DNA of 10,627 bases, from NCBI GenBank assembly GCA_024404415.1, contig JAKSPX010000029.1, positions 1 to 10,627 of the forward strand. Reading direction: 5' to 3'. The notes under the pieces were generated by a model, which saw only the letters and a list, made by a program, of their open reading frames with translations, did not search any database and was not told the DNA's origin. Source of the DNA: Clostridia bacterium. GTDB taxonomy: Bacteria > Bacillota > Clostridia > Oscillospirales > QAMX01. Of the stretch, positions 1 through 5,493 are shown piece by piece (the first letter of the stretch is position 1; each line of letters begins with the position of its first letter). A program made the position numbers and the translations under genes.

Positions 1-543
1 TTCACAGGCTTTGTCTCGGGCAAGGTGATCGATTCTCTCATCATCGGCATCATCTGCTTTGTCGGTCTCACCGCCATGAAGATGCCTTACGCGCTCCTGA
101 TCTCGGTCATCGTCGGTGTGACCAATGTCATTCCCTTCTTTGGCCCGATCTTCGGCGCTATCCCATCCACTCTGATCGTCCTTCTTGTCGACCCGCTGAA
201 GGCGCTGCTCCTGGTCATTTTCGTCGTCATTCTCCAACAGTTCGACGGAAATATCCTCGGTCCGCGCATTCTGGGCGACTCCACGGGACTCCCGACCTTC
301 TGGGTCATGTTCGCCATCATCGTCGGCGGCGGGCTCTTTGGGTTTGTCGGTATGCTTATCAGCGTCCCGGTATTTGCCGTCATTTACACATTGATCCGTG
401 AAATCATCAACGCAAGACTGATCCTGCGCGGTCTGCCGTCTCCGACCGACCGCTATGACCGTCCGGGGATTTTTCGGGAACGTCCGCCAAAACACGCACA
501 GAATGCAGAGTCTGAGCCGGAAGAAGGGCACATAGAGGCGTGA
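1..543 (+). CDS. AI-2E family transporter (PerM/YdiK type), 3' part only
   Basis: The reading frame is open from the first base, so the gene starts before the window and about 180 C-terminal residues are present; the family is usually 350-400 residues. The segment is strongly hydrophobic with four to five membrane helices. It carries family hallmarks: the NVIPFFGPIFGAIPS element, the QQFDGNILGPRILG loop, then the helix containing GGGLFGFVGM and SVPVFAVI. It ends in a charged, Pro-rich cytoplasmic tail of about 35 residues. The family was named for proposed export of autoinducer-2, but other members move Na+/H+ or have unknown substrates, so the name should not be read as quorum sensing. The next gene begins 21 bases after the stop, on the same strand, so co-transcription is likely. 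Family call is firm; substrate unknown. Confidence 0.9.
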   Translation, partial: FTGFVSGKVIDSLIIGIICFVGLTAMKMPYALLISVIVGVTNVIPFFGPIFGAIPSTLIVLLVDPLKALLLVIFVVILQQFDGNILGPRILGDSTGLPTFWVMFAIIVGGGLFGFVGMLISVPVFAVIYTLIREIINARLILRGLPSPTDRYDRPGIFRERPPKHAQNAESEPEEGHIEA

Positions 544-564
544 CGGACGACGCCATATTAAAAA

Positions 565-1875
565 ATGACTATGGAATTATGTATACGGATTCTGGAATGC
601 ATCGCGTTCGTCACGATGGTCCTTTCATCCCTTTATGCGCTGTATATCGCGTTCATCGCTCTCTTTGGATTCAGTAAGGCCAAAGAGATCCCCCAAACGG
701 ACAAAAAGCCGGGAAACACGCGTTTTGCCGTATTGATCCCGGCGAGAAACGAGGAAGCCGTCATCCGACAGAATGTCGCGTCGCTTCTCAAACAGAATTA
801 TCCGAAAGAATCCTACCGTGTTTTCGTCATCCCGAATAACTGCACCGATCGGACCGAAATGGCGGCCGGAGAGGCGGGCGCGGAGATTCTGAAATGCGAG
901 GGGAGGATCACCTCCAAGGGCGATGTCGTAAGGGAGATCCTTCAGCAGCTTTCCACCACCGGCGCATACGACGCCTACGTGGTCTTCGACGCCGACAACC
1001 GCGTGATGCCGGATTTCCTCTCCGAGATGGAAAAGGCCTTCCTTGCGGGGTTTGACGCGGCGCAGGGCTTCCGCGAATCGGGCAATCCCTCCGCCACAGA
1101 GACCTCGGGCGCCTGCTCGGTCTACTACTGGCTGGATAACTACTTTTATACGCAGAGCCGCTGGAATCTCGGCGGATCGGCCCTGATCAATGGGACAGGC
1201 TTTGCCTTCTCCGACGCCTGCCTCCAAAGGACGGGCGGCTGGCAGACGGTGTCCCTTACCGAGGATATCGAGTATTCCGGTATCCTCGCCGAGGTCGGCA
1301 CACGCATTGCGTGGGTGCCGCAAGCGGTCAGCTGTGACGACCAGCCGGAAAAATTCCTCCCGGCGTGGCAGCCGCGCCTCCGCTGGACGGTGGGCATGTA
1401 TCAATGCGTGAAGGCGCACACGGGCAAGCTCCTCTCCGGCGTCGGCAAAACCGGCAGATCGACTTTTATGCTGCTCGATATGCTCTTCTTCTATCTTTTC
1501 CCAGCGACCGGTGTGCTGGGTGTGACCTCCTGCGTGACGGGGATCGCCGCCGCCGTGCTTTCTTCCGCCGTTGGGATACTCCCGGTGGGTAAGATGCTTC
1601 TCGGCGTCATCACCGGCGTGGTGATTTCTTTCATTGTCATGACGCTTGTAGCGCTGGCAGGAGTCCTGCGCGCAGGGAAGAGGGTGAAGGATACATACAA
1701 GGGCATCCTCGGCTTCTGGTTCTTCGCCGTGAGCTGGGCGCCCATCGCCATCATCTGTCTTTTCAGAAAGAACCAGAAATGGGACGAAATCAAACACAAA
1801 AATAATCAGGAAATAGATAAACTTGCGTTGGAACGCGAAAAAGCGACCTCCGCAGTAGAAAGAGGCAAGCCATGA
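565..1875 (+). CDS. Membrane glycosyltransferase, GT2 family (processive-type architecture)
   Basis: This 436-residue protein has an N-terminal membrane helix (about 8-36), a cytosolic GT-A catalytic domain (about 52-285) and three to four C-terminal helices (about 300-325, 328-368, 384-400), followed by a basic, charged tail. That is the layout of GT2 enzymes that polymerise or transfer sugars at the membrane. Visible motifs are D142-A-D144 (metal/nucleotide-sugar binding), T-E233-D234 (catalytic base region) and Q269-P-R-L-R-W274, a QxxRW-like element with one extra residue. The first UDP-binding Asp of the family falls at N91 in PNNCTD, a possible deviation. The donor sugar and product cannot be read. 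No convincing Shine-Dalgarno precedes ATG 565; ATG 571 is an alternative start. The stop overlaps the next start as ATGA, so the two proteins are probably made together. Confidence 0.88.
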   Translation: MTMELCIRILECIAFVTMVLSSLYALYIAFIALFGFSKAKEIPQTDKKPGNTRFAVLIPARNEEAVIRQNVASLLKQNYPKESYRVFVIPNNCTDRTEMAAGEAGAEILKCEGRITSKGDVVREILQQLSTTGAYDAYVVFDADNRVMPDFLSEMEKAFLAGFDAAQGFRESGNPSATETSGACSVYYWLDNYFYTQSRWNLGGSALINGTGFAFSDACLQRTGGWQTVSLTEDIEYSGILAEVGTRIAWVPQAVSCDDQPEKFLPAWQPRLRWTVGMYQCVKAHTGKLLSGVGKTGRSTFMLLDMLFFYLFPATGVLGVTSCVTGIAAAVLSSAVGILPVGKMLLGVITGVVISFIVMTLVALAGVLRAGKRVKDTYKGILGFWFFAVSWAPIAIICLFRKNQKWDEIKHKNNQEIDKLALEREKATSAVERGKP

Positions 1876-3716
1876 GCGAGACGAAAAAGAGCCTGAGGAT
1901 CATTGAAAAGGATGTGGATCTCCAGTCCAAGCGCGGCATCCGCGCCATCCTTTCCGACGGCACGACCGATGTGGAAAAATTCATCTACCCCCTGATGAGC
2001 ACCGAAAACGACGCCTTCTTTGACGAACTCAAGGGCGTTGAGCACGACTATCTGCCGGTGATCGAGGGCTATTTCAGCGGCGCGGGAAAGCGTTTTGCCA
2101 TGACCCAGTCGCAGGAAGGCAGCCTCATGATCGAGTGCCGCGAAAAGCTGGACGAGAAGATCGCCATTGAGATGTGCAAGGATCTGGCCGAGACCATGGA
2201 GAGCATCCACGATCAGGGCTTCGCCTTCGCAGGCCTCACGGCGCGTGACATCCTCGTCAACGAAAACGGACTCGTTCTGCCGCCGCCTGCCTTTGCCGCG
2301 ACGGAAGAGCACATCCGCGAGGACTTTGCCGCTGTCGGCGGCATCTGCTATGAGCTTCTGACCGGCGTGGAGTATAAGCCCGGCATGGTCATTTCGGCCG
2401 ATACCCTCCCGGATAACGTCCCCTACGGCGCGCAGACGGTCATCGTCAACGCGACGAGCAAGGATATCGAAAAGAATTTCACCGAAGCCAAGCCCCTCAT
2501 CCGCGCTTTTGACACCAAAAAGAAGCGCGTGCAGGAAAAGGCTCCCAAAACCCCGGCCCCGGAAAAGGTGAGACCCGCAAAGCCCGCCGAGCCGCAGGTC
2601 CGCAAGGCCGCGCCTTCCAACGGGCAGAATACCAAGGCAGACGCGAAAAAGAAGAAGAAAAAGAAGAAAAATCCGCTTTCCATGCTTCTGCCGATCGTCG
2701 TCGTGGTCATTATCGGCATTCTGACAGCCGTCCTTCTTCACAGCCTCCTTGGAAACAAGGGTGAGGATTACGACACGCTTGTAAACAAGGCCTATCTTGC
2801 CGTTGCGGATGGCAAGTACGACGAGGCTATCAAGCTTGCCGATCAGGCCGAAGCCGAGGATGGCGAGCGTCTGACCGCCTTCTACTACGAAGCGCTCGCG
2901 CTTTATAAGTCCGGCGATTACGAGAAGACCGTCTCCTTCATTGCCGACAGCATCATGAAGAAGAGCTTCAACCTCAAGGAATCCGAGAGCACCATGCCGC
3001 AGGATCTCTATTATATCTACGGCTGCTCCTACTACCAGCTCGGCGACTACGAAAACGCCTATAAGGAGCTTTCCGGCGCCGAAGAAAAGGGCTATGACGC
3101 CACGAAGACCGCGCCGATGCTTCTGAAGTGCGCGCTGGCTCTTGATAACTCCAATGCCGTCGCCGCTGTCATGCAGAAGGATGTCATGGGTGACGCGGGC
3201 AAGTCCTATACCGAAGCTTGCGCCGAGGAAGCGAGCGGCAACAACAATTCCGCCGCCGTCAAGTATTATGAGACCGCCACCAAGACCGAGGATAGCGCTC
3301 TCAGAGAATACTGTATCAAACGCACCGTCGCCTGCTACTACAAGGCGGAGGAATTTGACTCGGTCATCAATGCATGTAATAATTCGCTCACGAGCGGCAT
3401 AACCATGAATCTGGCCCTTGATCTTCTCAGCCACAAGGCCGCCGCGGAAAAGGCGAAGGCCAAGCTTGTAAACGACGATGCGCTCTTTGAAGAGGCGATC
3501 GCCAGCTATGAGAAGTATATGGAGGTCGGAGGCGCTGACGTTGAGCCGGAGTGCAACTACTCCATCGGCGAATGCTACCTCTATCTGAGAAATGCAGAAG
3601 AGGGCAAGACCGCTCTGATGAAGGCTTATGAATCGAATGACCCAGACTGGAGCGAAAAGGCTCATGCCATGCTGGATGCCAACGGTCTTCTGGAGGAACA
3701 GGTCACAGAAGAATAA
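1872..3716 (+). CDS. Pseudokinase - transmembrane - TPR protein
   Basis: I do not know a named family for this 614-residue protein, but its parts are readable. Residues about 20-215 follow a Ser/Thr kinase fold. The catalytic-loop region aligns without gaps, with HRD replaced by F119-A-G121, the catalytic Lys by T123, the metal-binding Asn by D126, and DFG by P139-A-F141. The alpha-F signature is intact (D151-x4-G156, then CYELLTG to 165). It should therefore be catalytically dead. Residues 218-258 are a Pro/Lys/Ala linker, K259-K266 are eight lysines, and 268-293 is one membrane helix. The positive-inside rule puts the kinase-like part in the cytosol. Residues 300-600 contain about five or six TPR-like helix pairs (for example 336-365, 378-405, 445-470, 561-590), outside the membrane. 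An AAAGAGG ribosome site precedes ATG 1872. Translation is coupled to the upstream glycosyltransferase; ireB follows. EssB/YukC has a comparable pseudokinase-TM plan but not this TPR region. Confidence 0.8.
   Translation: MSETKKSLRIIEKDVDLQSKRGIRAILSDGTTDVEKFIYPLMSTENDAFFDELKGVEHDYLPVIEGYFSGAGKRFAMTQSQEGSLMIECREKLDEKIAIEMCKDLAETMESIHDQGFAFAGLTARDILVNENGLVLPPPAFAATEEHIREDFAAVGGICYELLTGVEYKPGMVISADTLPDNVPYGAQTVIVNATSKDIEKNFTEAKPLIRAFDTKKKRVQEKAPKTPAPEKVRPAKPAEPQVRKAAPSNGQNTKADAKKKKKKKKNPLSMLLPIVVVVIIGILTAVLLHSLLGNKGEDYDTLVNKAYLAVADGKYDEAIKLADQAEAEDGERLTAFYYEALALYKSGDYEKTVSFIADSIMKKSFNLKESESTMPQDLYYIYGCSYYQLGDYENAYKELSGAEEKGYDATKTAPMLLKCALALDNSNAVAAVMQKDVMGDAGKSYTEACAEEASGNNNSAAVKYYETATKTEDSALREYCIKRTVACYYKAEEFDSVINACNNSLTSGITMNLALDLLSHKAAAEKAKAKLVNDDALFEEAIASYEKYMEVGGADVEPECNYSIGECYLYLRNAEEGKTALMKAYESNDPDWSEKAHAMLDANGLLEEQVTEE
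2646..2669 (+). repeat. Poly-lysine codon tract
   Basis: Eight consecutive AAA/AAG codons encode K259-K266 of the pseudokinase-TPR protein, just before its membrane helix. It is a purine-only stretch in an otherwise GC-rich gene. It most simply serves as a positive-inside topology anchor; such A-rich runs can also slow or slip ribosomes. Confidence 0.75.
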
Positions 3717-3729
3717 TTCCAAAAAGACC

Positions 3730-3758
3730 TTGCAAATGAGCACCATATGGTGTAGAAT
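3730..3758 (+). promoter_or_regulatory. Sigma-A promoter of ireB
   Basis: A TTGCAA box (3730-3735) and a TAGAAT box (3753-3758) are separated by exactly 17 bases, and lie 24 bases before ATG 3782. Match to consensus is 4/6 and 5/6. The predicted transcription start is near 3765, which gives a very short leader holding the AAGGAGG ribosome site (3768-3774). Confidence 0.6.
3741..3752. promoter_or_regulatory. 12-bp perfect palindrome, possible operator
   Basis: CACCATATGGTG is its own reverse complement and occupies most of the spacer between the -35 and -10 boxes of the ireB promoter, where a bound repressor would block polymerase. With no loop it would not form a useful RNA hairpin, so a DNA-binding dimer site is the likelier reading. 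A palindrome of this length is expected a few times by chance in 10 kb. Confidence 0.35.
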
Positions 3759-3781
3759 AAGACCATCAAGGAGGGATAGAT

Positions 3782-4027
3782 ATGGCTGGCGACACCGTCA
3801 AGTATGACGTCAACAAGACAAAAGAAATGGAACTGAAAAGCATTTTGAGTCAGGTGTACACCGCGTTGGAAGAAAAAGGTTACAACCCGGTCAATCAGAT
3901 CGTCGGGTACCTGCTCTCCGAGGACCCCGGCTACATCACAAATCATCGAAATGCACGGAGCCTGATCCGCAGGATCGACCGCGACGAGCTATTAAACGAC
4001 CTCGTCCGCAGTTATCTCGGAAAATAA
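3782..4027 (+). CDS. ireB: IreB family regulatory phosphoprotein (UPF0297)
   Basis: The 81-residue product matches the IreB/UPF0297 family along its length, with hallmark stretches LEEKGYNPVNQIVGYLLS (residues about 30-47), DPGYITNHRNAR and the terminal RDEL-x-x-DLVRSYL. IreB is a small dimeric cytosolic protein; in Enterococcus faecalis it is phosphorylated by the PASTA kinase IreK and affects cephalosporin resistance. The start is fixed by AAGGAGG seven bases upstream and by the family N-terminus. T5 in GDTVKY lines up with the Thr7 phosphosite of E. faecalis IreB as I remember that sequence; the Thr4 equivalent is missing. The family usually sits between alaS and ruvX. Here it stands alone with its own promoter and terminator, behind a pseudokinase gene. 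Identity is near certain; regulation by a kinase in this organism is inferred. Confidence 0.95.
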   Translation: MAGDTVKYDVNKTKEMELKSILSQVYTALEEKGYNPVNQIVGYLLSEDPGYITNHRNARSLIRRIDRDELLNDLVRSYLGK

Positions 4028-4038
4028 CAAGGCAAAAA

Positions 4039-4079
4039 GGGGCATATCTCCCGCGAGGGAGGATATGCCCCGCATTTTT
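4039..4079 (+). terminator. Rho-independent terminator after ireB
   Basis: GGGGCATATC-TCCC pairs with GGGA-GATATGCCCC around a GCGA loop: 14 base pairs with one bulged G on the 3' arm. GCA and five T follow (4075-4079). Five A precede the stem, so it could also act on the minus strand, although no minus-strand gene ends here. It lies only 21 bases before the next start codon. Confidence 0.9.
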
Positions 4080-4100
4080 GGATAGGAGGGGAGAAGGACC

Positions 4101-5051
4101 TTGCAATATAATCTGCTCGGCCGCACCGGCATCCGCGTCTCGGAGCTCTGCTACGGGACGCTGACTTTCAGCCCTTTACAGGCCGATCTGCCACCCGAAC
4201 GAGCCGGAGAGCTCCTGCGCTACGCCTTTTCGCGCGGCATTAATTTTCTCGACACCGCGCAGTATTACTCGAATTACCCGCACATCCGCGCCGGGTTAAA
4301 AAGCTGGAACGGGGATGTTGTGATCTCCACGAAATGCTATGCCTACGACAAGGCCGGAGCCGAAAGCGCCCTGGAAGAAGCCAGGCGCGAGCTTGACCGC
4401 GACGTCATAGATATTTTCATGCTCCATGAGCAGGAGAGCATCTACACCCTGAAAGGGCACATGGAGGCGCTCGAAACCTTCTGGAACTATAAGGAAAAGG
4501 GTGTCATCCGCGCCGTCGGCGCATCCACCCACCACGTCGCCGCCGTCAGAGGCGCCATGAGCGTGGGGCTTGACGTTCTCCATCCGCTCATCAATCTCGA
4601 AGGCATCGGTATTGCCGACGGAACCCGCGAGGAGATGGAAGCGGCGCTGACCGACGCGTCTGCGATCGGCATCGGCATCTACACCATGAAGGCGCTCGGA
4701 GGCGGCAATCTCTTCCGCCGTGCCGAGGAATGCCTCCGTTACGCGTTCTCGCTTCCCTTCGCTTCGTCCCGGGCGATCGGTATGCAGAGCGAGGAGGAAA
4801 TTGACGCAAATGTAACATTTGCCGAGACCGGCGCCTTCCGCCCGGAGGAAAAAAAGGCTCTGGAGGGAAGAAGAAGGCATCTGATCGTGGAAGAAGAGTG
4901 TATCGGATGCGGAAATTGCGCGAAAAAATGTTCTCAAAAAGCAATAAAATTGATAAATGGTCAAAAACCGGCCGTTGTTGACCTTGAAAAGTGCGTCTTA
5001 TGCGGATATTGCGCAAAATCCTGTCCCGTTTGCGCAATAAAAGTGATTTGA
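4101..5051 (+). CDS. Aldo/keto reductase with C-terminal 2[4Fe-4S] ferredoxin domain
   Basis: The 316-residue protein begins with the typical AKR strand (YNLLGRTGIRVSELCYGT). It keeps the catalytic tetrad: D51 in FLDTA, Y56, K78 in STK and H109 in MLHE. The barrel runs to about residue 255. Residues 267-311 hold two ferredoxin-type cluster motifs: C267, C270, C273, C277 and C298, C301, C304, C308, with Pro after the last Cys only in the second. This fusion is a recognised subgroup of clostridial oxidoreductases annotated as iron-sulfur AKRs; substrates are mostly unknown. It is probably cytosolic and may pass electrons between NAD(P)H or substrate and ferredoxin. A TTG start is chosen because GGAGGGGAGAAGGA lies just upstream and the family N-terminus starts there. 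No promoter fits between the preceding terminator and the start. The cluster-binding tail is visibly richer in A/T than the barrel. Confidence 0.92.
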   Translation: MQYNLLGRTGIRVSELCYGTLTFSPLQADLPPERAGELLRYAFSRGINFLDTAQYYSNYPHIRAGLKSWNGDVVISTKCYAYDKAGAESALEEARRELDRDVIDIFMLHEQESIYTLKGHMEALETFWNYKEKGVIRAVGASTHHVAAVRGAMSVGLDVLHPLINLEGIGIADGTREEMEAALTDASAIGIGIYTMKALGGGNLFRRAEECLRYAFSLPFASSRAIGMQSEEEIDANVTFAETGAFRPEEKKALEGRRRHLIVEEECIGCGNCAKKCSQKAIKLINGQKPAVVDLEKCVLCGYCAKSCPVCAIKVI

Positions 5052-5076
5052 CAAGCCGTTCCTCGTGTGCTATACT
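5048..5076 (+). promoter_or_regulatory. Strong extended -10 sigma-A promoter
   Basis: A perfect -35 TTGACA (5048-5053) and a -10 TATACT (5071-5076, 5/6) are 17 bases apart, with an extended -10 TG-C immediately upstream of the -10 box. The -35 box overlaps the stop codon of the reductase gene. Transcription should start near 5083, giving a leader of about 90 bases before ATG 5173. It would drive the 99-residue gene and the NlpC/P60 hydrolase. Confidence 0.85.
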
Positions 5077-5091
5077 CCGTTTCGTAAACAT

Positions 5092-5108
5092 TGTTACCGA
5101 TTTGTAAT
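5092..5108 (+). promoter_or_regulatory. WalR (YycF)-type direct repeat
   Basis: TGTTAC (5092-5097) and TGTAAT (5103-5108) are direct repeats with a 5-base spacer, an exact match to the published WalR consensus TGTWAH-N5-TGTWAH. WalRK controls wall hydrolases, including NlpC/P60 enzymes, in Bacillus and relatives, and this operon encodes such a hydrolase. The site lies about +9 to +25 from the predicted start. That position would suggest repression rather than activation, or marks a second unseen promoter. No WalR gene is in the window. Confidence 0.55.
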
Positions 5109-5129
5109 TACGTTGAATCAATTGCGTAA

Positions 5130-5145
5130 CCGGTCATCCGACCGG
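5130..5145 (+). other. Leader hairpin
   Basis: CCGGTC and GACCGG form a perfect 6-bp stem around an ATCC loop in the 5' leader, 27 bases before ATG 5173. No T tract follows, so it is not a terminator. It may shape ribosome access to the weak GTGAGG site or stabilise the message. Confidence 0.4.
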
Positions 5146-5172
5146 GATCTCCGAAGAAAGTGAGGCAAGATC

Positions 5173-5472
5173 ATGGCAAATGAAGGCGAAAAGATCCTGA
5201 CGTACAAAGGAAAGCCGCTCATCAGAAAGGACAATCTTCTGTACTACGGTTATTTTAACGATAGTCACATCATCATGATGCAGGTCATGGACAGCAAAGA
5301 GGAGAAGGGACTGAAGGTCTCCACGCGCGTGCGCGTTGAGCTTCAGGCGACCGATCCCAACATCCGCTACCGTGACAGGGTGATCAAGAAGACCGAAAAA
5401 GAAGGTCTTTACAACGCGATGGACGTGGCCACTGTGTGGCTGGAAAGAGCGCTCGCACCCAAACACGCCTGA
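5173..5472 (+). CDS. Conserved-looking small protein of unknown function
   Basis: This is a 99-residue soluble protein with no signal peptide, membrane helix or cysteine. I do not recognise a named domain, although similar unnamed proteins are, from memory, present in related Clostridia. By eye it alternates short strands: a YKGKPLIRKDNLLYYG opening, a hydrophobic IIMMQVM strand near residues 33-40, a VSTRVRVELQATDP strand, and an amphipathic C-terminal helix containing MDVATVWLERAL. The start is set by GTGAGG seven bases before ATG. It is the first gene behind the strong promoter, and the wall hydrolase starts 21 bases after its stop, so they form an operon. Codon use matches neighbouring genes, supporting it as real. 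A cytosolic role in the same response as the hydrolase is possible but unproven. Confidence 0.8.
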   Translation: MANEGEKILTYKGKPLIRKDNLLYYGYFNDSHIIMMQVMDSKEEKGLKVSTRVRVELQATDPNIRYRDRVIKKTEKEGLYNAMDVATVWLERALAPKHA

Positions 5473-5493
5473 GAAAGGAAAAAGGGACAGATT

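Noticed and set aside
1..543. Quorum-sensing role for the AI-2E family permease
   Set aside because: The family name reflects one proposed member; nothing in this fragment or its neighbours indicates autoinducer transport.
625..1797. 390-codon minus-strand open frame opposite the glycosyltransferase
   Set aside because: An antisense shadow: His/Arg/Gly-rich product, no motif, whereas the plus frame carries all GT2 motifs.
1806..3746. 646-codon open frame on the minus strand opposite the pseudokinase-TPR gene
   Set aside because: It is a mirror of the coding strand's codon pattern in GC-rich DNA, has a low-complexity Leu/Gly/Val/Phe-rich product with no domain, and the plus-strand frame has a ribosome site, coupling and readable domains.
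5130..5145. Leader hairpin as an intrinsic terminator or riboswitch
   Set aside because: Only six base pairs, no T tract, and no recognisable riboswitch core in the 90-base leader.
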